Made by a program: the position numbers and the translations under genes
Notes under the pieces: model-generated
The model's input: the letters and a program-made list of their open reading frames with translations, nothing else
What the model was told of the DNA's origin: nothing
The model's database searches: none
In this document: piece by piece, positions 47,839-56,556 of the stretch
How positions within the stretch are numbered: the first letter of the stretch is position 1
Layout: every line of letters begins with the position of its first letter
Virus record (IMG/VR): IMGVR_UViG_3300007734_000743
Coordinates: 1 to 62,388 of that record
DNA from: a virus
Strand: one strand, 5' to 3'
Length of the DNA stretch: 62,388 bases

Positions 47839-49487
47839 TGAGAAATATTGAATGGTTAAATGAGGATTCGCGTGTGTTTTTGGCACGAGGTTATTTGCGA
47901 GAAGGAGTAACACCCGAAGAAAGAATTGAAGTAATTTCAAATGCTGCTGCAAAATACCTCCACAAGATAGATGGGTTTAAAGAAAAGTTTTTAGACTATC
48001 TTGCCAGAGGATATTATTCATTGGCGTCTCCAGTGTGGAGTAATTTTGGTGAAACAAGAGGCTTGCCAATTAGTTGCAATGGTCAGTTTGTGGATGATTC
48101 TATGGATGACATTTTATATTGCAATGGTGAAACAGGCATGATGACTAAACATGGAGCGGGAACCTCAGCTTACTTCGGAGCCTTACGAGGTCGAGGTAGT
48201 GACATTTCTGCTGGAGGTAAATCTTTCGGAGCTGTGCATTTCATGCAAATGTTTGATACAACTACACGCATTGTCAGCCAGTCTAACGTTAGGAGAGGCT
48301 CATTTGCCGCTTATTACCCAGTAGAAGGGCCTGACATCATGGAATTCTTAGAGATAAGAGAAAATGGAAATGCAATTCAAGATATGAGTATCGGCGTGAC
48401 CATTTCTGATAGCTGGATGGAGCAAATGAAATCAGGTGACAAAGACAAGAGGAAGATTTGGGCAAGAATTATTAAAAAACGATTTGAGACTGGGTATCCA
48501 TACATCTTCTGGACGGATACTGTAAATAAAAATGCACCTCTTTGGTACAGAGATAAAGGATTGAAAATACATGCTTCTAATCTTTGCTCCGAGATTTGTT
48601 TACCGTCTGATATAAACAACTCATTTGTTTGCGATTTATCATCTATGAATCTTCTATTTTTCGAAGAGTGGAAGGATACCGATGCCGTGGAAATCCTTAC
48701 TTATTTCTTAGATGCTGTTATGGAAGAATACATTGAAAAGACTAAAGATTTGCCATTTATGAAAAAAGCACATAACTTTGCCAAAAATCATAGGGCATTA
48801 GGCAGTGGTGGTCTTGGATGGCATTCGTATTTGCAATCTAAATCAATTGCATTTGAGTCTACTGAAGCAAAAATTAAAAATGCTCAGATTTGGAAGCTTA
48901 TAGAGCAAAAAAGTATTGCGGCATCCAAGAAATTGGCTGAATTGTACGGCGAAGCTCCTATCTTGAAAGGGTACGGCTTAAGAAATGCAACACTTCTTGC
49001 AATCGCTCCTACTACGTCATCATCTTTCATTCTTGGACAGGTTTCGCCAAGTATAGAGCCTTTAAACTCTAATTACTTTGTCAAAGATTTGGCTAAAGGT
49101 AAATTTACCTATAAAAACCCCTATCTTAAAAATGTTTTAGAAAATTATGGCAGAGATGATGCTAAAACTTGGAAATCAATTATGGTGCATGGCGGCTCCG
49201 TACAACATTTGGACTTTCTGAGCGAGCATGAAAAGATGGTTTTCAAGACCTTTGGTGAAATTTCACAAAAAGAAATTGTGATACAAGCTGCCGCTAGACA
49301 AAAGTACATTGACCAAAGCCAAAGCCTCAATTTGATGATTCATCCTGACACTCCTGTAAAGGATGTTAATGAATTGATGTTGTTTGCTTGGGAATCTGGT
49401 GTTAAAACTCTCTATTACCAAAGAGGAACTAATCCTAGCCAAGAACTGGCCAGAAATCTGCTTAATTGCGAAAGCTGTGAAGCCTAA
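47838..49487 (+). CDS. nrdA: Ribonucleotide reductase large subunit (R1, class I)
   Basis: A 549-residue protein, short because the N-terminal ATP-cone is absent. Active-site features: SCNGQFVDDS (first redox Cys region), HGAGTSAYFGALRGRGSDI, NVRRGSFAAYYP, SNLCSEICLPS with the radical Cys, and APTTSSSFILG. The C-terminus ends in a CESCEA redox pair. Absence of the ATP-cone means it probably lacks overall activity shut-off by dATP, common in phage enzymes. It is coupled to nrdB. Confidence 0.9.
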   Translation: MRNIEWLNEDSRVFLARGYLREGVTPEERIEVISNAAAKYLHKIDGFKEKFLDYLARGYYSLASPVWSNFGETRGLPISCNGQFVDDSMDDILYCNGETGMMTKHGAGTSAYFGALRGRGSDISAGGKSFGAVHFMQMFDTTTRIVSQSNVRRGSFAAYYPVEGPDIMEFLEIRENGNAIQDMSIGVTISDSWMEQMKSGDKDKRKIWARIIKKRFETGYPYIFWTDTVNKNAPLWYRDKGLKIHASNLCSEICLPSDINNSFVCDLSSMNLLFFEEWKDTDAVEILTYFLDAVMEEYIEKTKDLPFMKKAHNFAKNHRALGSGGLGWHSYLQSKSIAFESTEAKIKNAQIWKLIEQKSIAASKKLAELYGEAPILKGYGLRNATLLAIAPTTSSSFILGQVSPSIEPLNSNYFVKDLAKGKFTYKNPYLKNVLENYGRDDAKTWKSIMVHGGSVQHLDFLSEHEKMVFKTFGEISQKEIVIQAAARQKYIDQSQSLNLMIHPDTPVKDVNELMLFAWESGVKTLYYQRGTNPSQELARNLLNCESCEA

Positions 49488-49506
49488 AATATTGTAAAAT
49501 AAAATT

Positions 49507-49884
49507 ATGACTACGGAATATGAGGCAAAAGTTGTAAGAATTCTAGATGCTCTTCATGAGCACGAAGAAGAGGAAAATAAACATACATTGCAGCTTTTGC
49601 TTCAAGACGTGGAGGAAGCTTATGTCTTTAAAGTAGTTCTTGAAGAAAAAAATGTTCGTGAGATTGTTGGTGCTAGAGACCCGCTTACAAGCAAACAAAT
49701 GATAGAATTAGCCATCTTACTTCGTTCAAGAGAGGAGCCTGTTAAAATGTTAGTTCCAGTGGATTCTAAAGAAATATCTTTAGAAGATTTTCAGGAAACT
49801 AAGAAATTAGATACGCCAAAAAGAAATCGAAGACGAAGAAGAAATAATAAAAAACCAAACAATTTTAAACAGCAGAAATCGTAA
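49507..49884 (+). CDS. Unknown protein with a very basic C-terminus (125 aa)
   Basis: A 125-residue protein. The first 85 residues are an acidic alpha/beta domain (VVRILDALHEHEEEEN, YVFKVVLEEKNVREIVG). The end (RNRRRRRNNKKPNNFKQQKS) is strongly basic and may bind RNA or DNA. TAAAAT-AAAATT precedes the ATG, a leaderless-type start. No family is recognised. Confidence 0.55.
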   Translation: MTTEYEAKVVRILDALHEHEEEENKHTLQLLLQDVEEAYVFKVVLEEKNVREIVGARDPLTSKQMIELAILLRSREEPVKMLVPVDSKEISLEDFQETKKLDTPKRNRRRRRNNKKPNNFKQQKS

Positions 49885-49893
49885 AGATAATTG

Positions 49894-50343
49894 ATGGATA
49901 ATTACATTGAATTAGCATTACGAACAGACCCTTCTCCAGAGCAATATGAGATAATTGCCAAACGAAACGAGCAACCAAACATGATGCGTCTTGAGCATTC
50001 CCTGATGGGAATTGTCACAGAAGCTGGTGAACTCATGGACCAGCTCAAAAAACATATAGTTTATGGCAAAGAGCTTGATTTAGTCAATTTAGCAGAAGAA
50101 TGCGGTGACGTTTTTTGGTATTTAGCCTTGTGTATCTCTACATTAGCTGAACTTATGGGCAGAGACCCTGTTGAGCTTGAGCAATCTATTAAACAAATTA
50201 ATATTGCTAAGTTAAAAGCAAGATACCCTGAAAAGTTCACAGAAACTGACGCAGTGATAAGAAACTTGACAGCTGAAAGAGATATCTTAGACAAGGTAGA
50301 TGTGCCAGAAAAAATGATTCGATATGGGGAGGAAAACATCTGA
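49894..50343 (+). CDS. MazG-like nucleotide pyrophosphohydrolase
   Basis: A 149-residue protein. The MazG signature is present: LMGIVTEAGELMDQLKKH (E-x-x-E) then LAEECGDVFWYLALCIS (E-x-x-D), the four acidic residues that hold Mg. It hydrolyses NTPs or dNTPs to monophosphates and may balance pools with NrdAB or act on alarmone-linked signals. I chose ATG 49894 over the adjoining TTG 49891. Its TGA overlaps the next ATG. Confidence 0.8.
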   Translation: MDNYIELALRTDPSPEQYEIIAKRNEQPNMMRLEHSLMGIVTEAGELMDQLKKHIVYGKELDLVNLAEECGDVFWYLALCISTLAELMGRDPVELEQSIKQINIAKLKARYPEKFTETDAVIRNLTAERDILDKVDVPEKMIRYGEENI

Positions 50344-50825
50344 TGGGAAAATCTGTGACATACTCTGAATCAAAAGAGCTTTTAGAAATTGCTAAAAAAT
50401 TAAAAGCAAAGTACATAAATCTTGTTGGCTACATTGATTTAACAAAAATCTTTTTTGCCTATAAGGGTGGTGATTTAAATGACAACTTTACCTATGAAGT
50501 TTTAGGACTTAAAAATGAATGGGTAAAGCATACACAAGATTCCCAAGAGGATGCGAAGCTCTATTGTATAGCAATGACTTATGATTTCTATCAAAAATGT
50601 GAAGGCTCGCTGCTAGAATGGATTATGCTTGACGCTCTTTATTCTTGCCATCCTAAAATGGATGGAAAAATTAGAAGAAAGGATGTCCATGAGTTTTCTA
50701 GAATTCTTAATACTTTAGATGACCTTGGTCATGCAAAAGATTGGCGAACAAACAGCCACCTGCCAGAATTACTTGGCGACGAAACTATTATTTTTGGTTT
50801 AGAGGAAGAGGATGAGTCTATATAA
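50343..50825 (+). CDS. Conserved-looking protein of unknown function (160 aa)
   Basis: A 160-residue protein with LVGYIDLTKIFFAYKGGDLN near the start and a C-terminal WIMLDALYSCHPKMDGKIRR then KDVHEFSRILNTL. The conserved H/D residues could form a metal site; I have seen similar text in phage proteins annotated as putative metallopeptidases, but no HExxH is present. Function is unknown. It overlaps MazG and dnaX on either side. Confidence 0.5.
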   Translation: MGKSVTYSESKELLEIAKKLKAKYINLVGYIDLTKIFFAYKGGDLNDNFTYEVLGLKNEWVKHTQDSQEDAKLYCIAMTYDFYQKCEGSLLEWIMLDALYSCHPKMDGKIRRKDVHEFSRILNTLDDLGHAKDWRTNSHLPELLGDETIIFGLEEEDESI

Positions 50826-51789
50826 CAAATATCGCCCACAATCTTTTGATAACTTGATTCAAAGCAAATATAATAAAGGGCTGTCGAAAGACAGCCTAAA
50901 TCATCATGCTTATTTATTTTTTGGCCCTCCAGGCACTGGAAAAACTTCTGCTGCCAGATTGTGTATGGCTGAGTATTTAGATGAAAAAAATAAACATTTA
51001 GCAATTTCTGGAAGCCATCCTGATTATGTGGAGATAAACTGTGCTGTTAATAATGGAGTAGATGATATCAGAGCTATTGTTTCTGATGTAGTTAACACAA
51101 TTCCAATACAATCTGAGTATAAGTTTATCATATTTGATGAATCTCATATGCTAACTACACAATCTCAAAATGCTTTGCTTAAAACTGTTGAAGAGCCACC
51201 AAAACATGTAAAGTTTTTCTTCTGCACCACGGAAATCAATAAAGTGTTACCAGCAATTCGTTCCAGATGCCAGATAATGCCATTTATTAAGCTGTCTGAT
51301 AAAGCTTTGATTAAAATTTTAAGCAATGTCTGTAACGGTGAAAACATTAATTTCAACGATGAATCGGCACAAATGATAATTTCATTTGCTGATGGTTCTG
51401 CCAGAACAGCCATAAACATTTTTGAGCAATGTGCTTCTGTATTTGATAATCCTGAGGCTGTAGGCCAAATTGTTGGAACAACAAGTATAAACAATTTTAA
51501 GCTACTCACTGAATTAATTTGTGATAAACAAGCAGTAAAAGCTATCCAGCTTTTAGACGAATTATTCAACAACTCTATTGACCCAGGTTCATTGATGAAT
51601 AAGTATGCTGATTACTTAGCTGATTTAATTACTCAAAGATTGGTAGACAAAAATAGTGTGCCTTACGATGGCAAAAAATTGCTTTTGATAGCAGATTGTG
51701 TCACAGATATTTTAAAAGATTTCAAAATACTTCAAAATATAAAACTTATTTCTAAAATAAACGTACTAAAAACTATAAGTAAGATGTAA
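50812..51789 (+). CDS. dnaX: DNA polymerase III clamp loader subunit (DnaX/RFC type)
   Basis: A 325-residue AAA+ protein. YNKYRPQSFDNLI opens it as in DnaX, Walker A is GPPGTGKT (38-45), Walker B is FIIFDESHM, the sensor is FFFCTTEINKVLPAIRSRCQ with the arginine finger, and a helical lid and collar follow. The usual zinc Cys group of DnaX is absent. It loads the DnaN clamp encoded 0.8 kb downstream. An AGAGG precedes ATG 50812 within the end of the preceding gene. Confidence 0.85.
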   Translation: MSLYNKYRPQSFDNLIQSKYNKGLSKDSLNHHAYLFFGPPGTGKTSAARLCMAEYLDEKNKHLAISGSHPDYVEINCAVNNGVDDIRAIVSDVVNTIPIQSEYKFIIFDESHMLTTQSQNALLKTVEEPPKHVKFFFCTTEINKVLPAIRSRCQIMPFIKLSDKALIKILSNVCNGENINFNDESAQMIISFADGSARTAINIFEQCASVFDNPEAVGQIVGTTSINNFKLLTELICDKQAVKAIQLLDELFNNSIDPGSLMNKYADYLADLITQRLVDKNSVPYDGKKLLLIADCVTDILKDFKILQNIKLISKINVLKTISKM

Positions 51790-51822
51790 ATTAGGTTTTT
51801 TTTCTGTAAAATTAACCTAATG
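51789..51822 (+). promoter_or_regulatory. Inverted repeat and -10 box before the sigma gene
   Basis: ATTAGGTT and AACCTAAT form an inverted repeat that ends at the start codon. A run of eight T's follows the first arm. TGTAAAAT lies about 7 nt before ATG 51820. It could end dnaX transcripts and control the sigma gene. Confidence 0.4.
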
Positions 51823-52545
51823 CAAGATAATGAGCACATTTTAACTACATTAGCCAGAAAAGCAAAAGAGGGTTGCCAAAAATCTTTTGATGAAATTCTT
51901 AAAATCTTAGACCCAGAAATAAAAAAAATTGCTCATAAGTTTTACATTGTTGGAAGCGATGAGCAAGACGTAATTCAGGAATGTAGACTTGGTGTTTGGA
52001 AAGCGGTTAAGGATTTTGACTCAGATGCTGGAATGTCTTTCAAAAATTTTAGTTTGAGTTTGTGTGTAAAAAGGCATTTGATTACAGCAATGTCACACGC
52101 AAATACTCAGAAGTTTAGGTTACAAAATGAGGCTGTGAGCTTAAGTGCTCCTGTTTCACAAAGCGATGATGATGGTATACAAACTTATGCTGATTATATT
52201 CCTGACCCGAACAGCGATTTGCTAAATCAGTACATAATTCAAGAAGAGTTTAGTACCAATTTAGAAATGATTTCAGAAAGATTGACAAAACTTGAAATGT
52301 CTATTTTTGGTCAATATGCATATTCTTCTTCATATAAAGACATAGCTGATGCACTTCAAGTGAAACCAAAAACTGTGGACAATGCGTTGATGAGGATTAG
52401 AAAAAAATCGAGCGAAACTTATCAATACTATCTAGAAACTCACTCTCAGATAAATTTAGGATTTTCATCTATTGGAACAGCTTTTGGAACATCTTTCTTT
52501 GTTGAAACCCTTATAGGATTTACTACAAATCTTTCAGTGGTTTGA
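51820..52545 (+). CDS. Sigma-70 family factor (SigH-like)
   Basis: A 241-residue protein. Region 2 is clear: YIVGSDEQDVIQECRLGVWK, then FDSDAGMSFKNFSLSLCVKR and HLITAMSHANTQKFR. Region 4 is YKDIADALQVKPKTVDNALMRIRKK, a helix-turn-helix for the -35 element. The last 45 residues (LGFSSIGTAFGTSFFVETLI) are hydrophobic and not part of the family. It should redirect host RNA polymerase to a phage promoter class. It lies between the clamp loader and clamp genes. Confidence 0.8.
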   Translation: MQDNEHILTTLARKAKEGCQKSFDEILKILDPEIKKIAHKFYIVGSDEQDVIQECRLGVWKAVKDFDSDAGMSFKNFSLSLCVKRHLITAMSHANTQKFRLQNEAVSLSAPVSQSDDDGIQTYADYIPDPNSDLLNQYIIQEEFSTNLEMISERLTKLEMSIFGQYAYSSSYKDIADALQVKPKTVDNALMRIRKKSSETYQYYLETHSQINLGFSSIGTAFGTSFFVETLIGFTTNLSVV

Positions 52546-52547
52546 AC

Positions 52548-52559
52548 GTATAAATATGT
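52548..52559 (+). promoter_or_regulatory. TATAAATA late-like promoter before dnaN
   Basis: ACGTATAAATATGT followed by ATG 52560. TATAAATA (52549-52556) is identical to the T4 late promoter consensus. It lies at leaderless distance from the start codon. Confidence 0.5.
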
Positions 52560-53654
52560 ATGAAAGCAATTTTATCCACAGATTTACTAAGAGTGGCCCT
52601 ATCAAGATGCTTTGATGCTTGTGAAAAGAAAACTTCTGAATCTGTTGTCAGTTTGTCTTTTAGCGATTCGAATTTAACACTGTCTGCTAAGGGTTCTTTT
52701 ACTTTTTATGAAGAAATAATTTCGGTAATTTCTGCCGACGAAGATTGTGATTTTTGTATTAAAACATCTACTCTTCTTGAGTTTGTGAAATATGTTTCAG
52801 CCGACAGTATCATTTTAGTTTATGACAAAGACAAAAAATCTTGTCTTGTTTCTACCTCTGATAAAAAATCAAAAATGGCTCTTCAAGTGGTAGAAGCGGA
52901 AGTTGATTTGGGCCAAATTGGCGAGTATGTAGTTTCCTTTGATGTTGAAAATTCTCATGAAATTATATCAAAACTTAATTTTGCTTCAAAGTTTTGCTCA
53001 AATAATTTTCAAGACCACCCTTTAACGGCAATTCATTGTGAGATTGACATAAACGCATTCAATATTCAAAGCACAAATGGTCCTTCATTTTACTCATCTA
53101 GTTTGCCAATTACATCAAGCTCTGCAATGGAGATATTTTTGCCCAAAAAAGCTCCAGCTATTTTGAAAAATGTTTTTCATGAGCAATTATTCAATAAATG
53201 CTCGTTCAATAAACGCTCTGTTTTGTTTGAATCTGACAAGTGCAAGCTCACATTTTTCGTTGAACAAAGTAATTCAACATTTCCCGACCAAGTTAGGGAC
53301 TGGATTAAAAAAGATTCCAATGCTAAAATTAAAGCATCAGTTTATGAATTATCTAAAACTCTGAAGTTTTTCAATGGTGTATTCAATGAATCATCTGTTA
53401 ATTTCAACATTAAAGATGGAAAGCTTAATTTAGAATCGAAAGAAAATAATCTAGCCGCTAAAGAAAACGTGGTAACCGAAGAATGCACAGGTGATGCTAC
53501 TTCGGCTTACAACTCAAAATACTTCTTGGATTGCTTAGAATCTCTTCAATCATCTTGGGTAAATCTTGATTTTATAGAAATGAGTGAAAGTTTCTACATT
53601 TGTAAACTCACTCACGGTAGCACATTAATATTACTATGTCCAACTACATTTTAG
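52560..53654 (+). CDS. dnaN: DNA polymerase III beta sliding clamp
   Basis: A 364-residue protein of normal clamp length, with the threefold repeat of strand-rich domains. Recognisable parts are the N-terminal MKAILSTDLLRVALSRCFDA, the domain-2 start VSFDVENSHEIISKLNFASKFCS, and the C-terminal YNSKYFLDCLESLQSSWVNL with GSTLILLCPTTF, which matches the end of DnaN. Overall identity to bacterial clamps looks low. It tethers DnaE to DNA and may also touch the phage sigma factors encoded on both sides. Confidence 0.8.
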   Translation: MKAILSTDLLRVALSRCFDACEKKTSESVVSLSFSDSNLTLSAKGSFTFYEEIISVISADEDCDFCIKTSTLLEFVKYVSADSIILVYDKDKKSCLVSTSDKKSKMALQVVEAEVDLGQIGEYVVSFDVENSHEIISKLNFASKFCSNNFQDHPLTAIHCEIDINAFNIQSTNGPSFYSSSLPITSSSAMEIFLPKKAPAILKNVFHEQLFNKCSFNKRSVLFESDKCKLTFFVEQSNSTFPDQVRDWIKKDSNAKIKASVYELSKTLKFFNGVFNESSVNFNIKDGKLNLESKENNLAAKENVVTEECTGDATSAYNSKYFLDCLESLQSSWVNLDFIEMSESFYICKLTHGSTLILLCPTTF

Positions 53655-54484
53655 AAGGAGAATCTTTTTTTATTCTTGAGAAGCTTTACGAGCTGACAGA
53701 AGGTAAAAAGATTGAAATTAACCCAGAGAAAATTAATCCGTTTTCACTTTTTGGAAATGTGGATTACTATGTATTTTTTGACCCAGATAAAGAAACTTTA
53801 GAAAAGCAAAATTTGGATAAGTTTATTTTATGTTTCATGGACAAAAACATTGACCAGAGACTTGATTACATTAAAAAAATTAAGCAGAAAGCTCAATTAT
53901 TAAGTTTTGAACCTATACCAACAACAGATTTTGATTCTTTTAAAAAGGTTTTTCCAATGTTCAAGACTAACTTGAATTCATTGCCATTCAAGAAAAATAG
54001 CTTAAAGTACAAAGGCTCTAAGCAAAATTATGAGTGGTTTGATTTATGTTTAATTTCTGACTTATACGAAATCGGAGACATAAATATTTATCAACAAGTA
54101 TTTGAGTCATATTTTGACATTTGGAGGTTTACGGATTTGTTATGGAGCGGCAACATAAAATGCTTGGAGCAAATTAAATACATAAACGATAAAAACTTCG
54201 AAGACTATTTTAATAGAATACGCGAAACTTCCAAAGACTATCTTGAAGTGATACAAACTGGGGCAAGTAATTTTTATTCTCACAAGAAGCTCTACAGTGA
54301 CTCAGTGGTAAACAATGAATTTAGATTTAATAAAATAAAAGAAAAATTAAATCTCATTAATTCAGATTGTGTGCTAGATTGTGTGGGATATTTTGATGTG
54401 TGCTTAAAGAATGTTAGAGAGGGTTCTAATCCGAAAGTAGAAATGATAAAGCTATTTTATAAGTTTAAAGAAAATGCTCTCTAA
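53636..54484 (+). CDS. Possible clamp loader delta subunit
   Basis: A 282-residue protein that overlaps the end of dnaN. The N-terminus MSNYILEGESFFILEKLYEL, the NPFSLFGNVDYYVFFDPD segment and FILCFMDKNIDQRLDYIKKIKQKAQLLSFEPI follow the order of HolA (a strand, the SLF clamp-binding loop, D-x-R-x-x-x-x-K-x-x-K and a following strand). No Walker motif is present, as expected for delta. The assignment rests on pattern and on place beside dnaN and dnaX. Confidence 0.4.
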   Translation: MSNYILEGESFFILEKLYELTEGKKIEINPEKINPFSLFGNVDYYVFFDPDKETLEKQNLDKFILCFMDKNIDQRLDYIKKIKQKAQLLSFEPIPTTDFDSFKKVFPMFKTNLNSLPFKKNSLKYKGSKQNYEWFDLCLISDLYEIGDINIYQQVFESYFDIWRFTDLLWSGNIKCLEQIKYINDKNFEDYFNRIRETSKDYLEVIQTGASNFYSHKKLYSDSVVNNEFRFNKIKEKLNLINSDCVLDCVGYFDVCLKNVREGSNPKVEMIKLFYKFKENAL

Positions 54485-55028
54485 TGATTACGTCCATATA
54501 GATTACTTAGTTGAAAAAGTAAAACAAAATGACTCAGAGGCTCTCAGTGAGCTTTATGATTTTTATAGACCAATTATTTCAGCAACCGCCTCAAGAGTTT
54601 GCAATAGATATAAATCTGTAGAAAAGGACGATTTAATGTCTGAAAGTATTTTCATTCTCAAAGAACTTTGTGAGAAATATGACAAGAACAAAAGTTTTTT
54701 TTCCTACTTTTTGGAGACTAGAATACAATCTTACATGATTGCAAAAGTTAAATCTAAATACACTGAAAATGTAACAATAGTGCCTTTAGATGAGCATGAT
54801 TTTTATGAGCCTTGCGAAAATTGTAGCATTTTTGAAGAACACACAGAGCTTAGGGAAGAGATTGATAATTTGCCCGAAAAACTTCAACAAATTATAGATT
54901 TAATTTACTTCAAACAATTCACACAATCTGAATGTGCTGTAATTTTAAATGTTTCACAAGCCGCAGTAAGTAAAAGATTAAATAAGGCAATAAAAATTTT
55001 GAAAGAAAATTTAGAAAAACGGTTATAA
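54474..55028 (+). CDS. ECF-like sigma factor
   Basis: A 184-residue protein with only regions 2 and 4. Region 2 is DFYRPIISATASRVCNRYKS, then EKDDLMSESIFILKELCEKYDK and FFSYFLETRIQSYM. A CENC pair lies in the linker. Region 4 is LPEKLQQIIDLIYFKQFTQS then ECAVILNVSQAAVSKRLNKA. The size fits an ECF or a T4 g55-like late factor. It is coupled to the delta candidate by overlap and is directly followed by the packaging and virion module, which it may activate. Confidence 0.8.
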   Translation: MLSNDYVHIDYLVEKVKQNDSEALSELYDFYRPIISATASRVCNRYKSVEKDDLMSESIFILKELCEKYDKNKSFFSYFLETRIQSYMIAKVKSKYTENVTIVPLDEHDFYEPCENCSIFEEHTELREEIDNLPEKLQQIIDLIYFKQFTQSECAVILNVSQAAVSKRLNKAIKILKENLEKRL

Positions 55029-55060
55029 AAAATGCGTTTCATTATTACTATAGTTTTGTG

Positions 55061-55077
55061 CTTCTATTTTTTAGAAG
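55061..55077 (+). terminator. Hairpin between the sigma gene and the virion module
   Basis: CTTCTA and TAGAAG form a stem around a TTTTT loop. A tiny frame for MRFIITIVLCFYFLEVF (55032-55085) spans it, but nothing supports its translation. AGAGGG before ATG 55095 is a possible ribosome binding site. Confidence 0.35.
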
Positions 55078-55094
55078 TGTTCTAGAGGGTTCTC

Positions 55095-55814
55095 ATGCAA
55101 AAAAAAGACAGTGAAATTTTTTACAATTGGACAAATTCCAACAACACCAACGACAAACTTCAATTCCGCACTATTCAATCAAGAATCGCCCCGCTTTTAG
55201 AGAGAAACGCTTACAATCATTCTGAAATTGAAGAAATTTTAGTTTCTGAAGGATACAAGCAAAACCTAATTAAGGAAGCTCTTAAAATGGCGAGCATGGA
55301 TGAAGAGATAGAAGAAACCGAAGAGGTAGAAGCAGAAGAAACTTTGCCTAAGAAATATTCTGACCTTTCGCACAAGTTCGAAAGAGTGCTTGAAGCCAAA
55401 GGCCCTACTAAGTTCGTCAAGATTATGACTCAAGGAGAAAACCCTCTGATGAAACTTTCAAAGAAAGAATTGGATACATTCCAAAAAATTGCCGACACAG
55501 CTTACACTAATTCTGTTCACTATGCCACACTTCATGCATTTATGAAACCATCTATTATTTCTGAGCTTGCTGAAAATGTTTGCAGAGCTAGAAAAATTAG
55601 AAAAAATTGCCGAGTGGCCAAAGTAGATGACGGAGTATATCAAATTGAGCACAATGGTAAAACAGTAAAGGCTTCTTATAAGCCCGTAATTTCAACAAGC
55701 AATAAGTTTGCAAGCTCAAACTATGCTGAATTTGGCTTCCCTGATGAGTATGTTATTTTGGCATACGAAGAAGCGTCTCCTTATTCCCAAATTAAGAAAG
55801 ACCTTGGTCTTTAA
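55095..55814 (+). CDS. Unknown protein at the head of the virion module (239 aa)
   Basis: A 239-residue protein. The first 65 residues are helical (RIAPLLERNAYNHSEIEEILVSEGYKQ), followed by an acidic linker and a C-terminal domain with ENPLMKLSKKELDTFQKIADT and VYQIEHNGKTVKASYKP. No family is recognised. Its place directly before the terminase genes suggests a virion or packaging role. An inverted repeat follows. Confidence 0.5.
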   Translation: MQKKDSEIFYNWTNSNNTNDKLQFRTIQSRIAPLLERNAYNHSEIEEILVSEGYKQNLIKEALKMASMDEEIEETEEVEAEETLPKKYSDLSHKFERVLEAKGPTKFVKIMTQGENPLMKLSKKELDTFQKIADTAYTNSVHYATLHAFMKPSIISELAENVCRARKIRKNCRVAKVDDGVYQIEHNGKTVKASYKPVISTSNKFASSNYAEFGFPDEYVILAYEEASPYSQIKKDLGL

Positions 55815-55831
55815 TACTAAGCAGTTCCAAT

Positions 55832-55862
55832 ATACAGGTTAATTTTTACAATTAGCCTGTAT
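55832..55862 (+). promoter_or_regulatory. Hairpin overlapping the -10 box of the terminase operon
   Basis: ATACAGG-TTAAT (55832-55843) pairs with ATTAG-CCTGTAT (55851-55862). The 3' arm runs into TATAAC (55860-55865), which lies 6 nt before ATG 55872. It may be a terminator for the previous gene or an operator for this one. Confidence 0.45.
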
Positions 55863-55871
55863 AACTTATTT

Positions 55872-56555
55872 ATGACATCTTCAAATGAGCCTGTAATTGA
55901 TAACATAATTTTAGATGATACAAAATTAGTTACAATAAATGATGCAGATAGTTTAGTTCTATTCAGCACTTTAAAGGCAGAAGCAAAACCAGTAGTTCCA
56001 TACAATCTAAACGTTTCTGGGATAGAATATCCTCAATTGTATTCTCCAAAATGTGCAATTTGCAACTCTCCGCATAGAACTTTATTAGAGCATGTGTACA
56101 TTGATTGCGGACAAAAAATAAACACCACTATTAAGTTTTTTGAAAAACACTTTCTGGCAAAACTAAATTGGACTCAAGTTAATCAGCATATAAAGTACCA
56201 TTGTGACTTGAATAAAATTGAAACTCCAGGCTTGCTTCATTATGAAGACAGAGAACATGAAGTTTCCAGATGGAAATATAGAGAGTTTGAGTTAGCTGAA
56301 ACTATGATTCTGATGGAAATCAATGATGTAAGAGGAATCAAAGCCAAATCTCCTGATGATATTTTGAAAAGAGCTTCAATGATTGAGAAACTCACAGGAA
56401 AGCTTCTCTTAATCAAAGAAAAACGAGATGATAACTCTCTTGGATTGCCAAACGTTTTTGAAGTGTTACATGAATTGCATGATTTAATGACAAATGATGA
56501 AGATAAACGAATAATTAGAGAAAAAACCAAAGCATTAAAGCAATCTATTTCATAA
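55872..56555 (+). CDS. Possible small terminase subunit or packaging accessory (227 aa)
   Basis: A 227-residue protein directly before the large terminase, ending 1 nt before its ATG. It has CAICNSPHRTLLEHVYIDCG, a possible zinc site near residue 60. A helical DNA-binding-like part follows (TTIKFFEKHFLAKLNWTQVNQHIKYHC), then a C-terminal coiled region (MIEKLTGKLLLIKEKRDDNS). Size, helix content and position fit a small terminase, but no family motif is certain. Confidence 0.5.
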   Translation: MTSSNEPVIDNIILDDTKLVTINDADSLVLFSTLKAEAKPVVPYNLNVSGIEYPQLYSPKCAICNSPHRTLLEHVYIDCGQKINTTIKFFEKHFLAKLNWTQVNQHIKYHCDLNKIETPGLLHYEDREHEVSRWKYREFELAETMILMEINDVRGIKAKSPDDILKRASMIEKLTGKLLLIKEKRDDNSLGLPNVFEVLHELHDLMTNDEDKRIIREKTKALKQSIS

Positions 56556-56556
56556 G

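Noticed and set aside
50343-50825. Zinc metallopeptidase
   Set aside because: No HExxH motif; the similarity is only to loosely annotated phage proteins.
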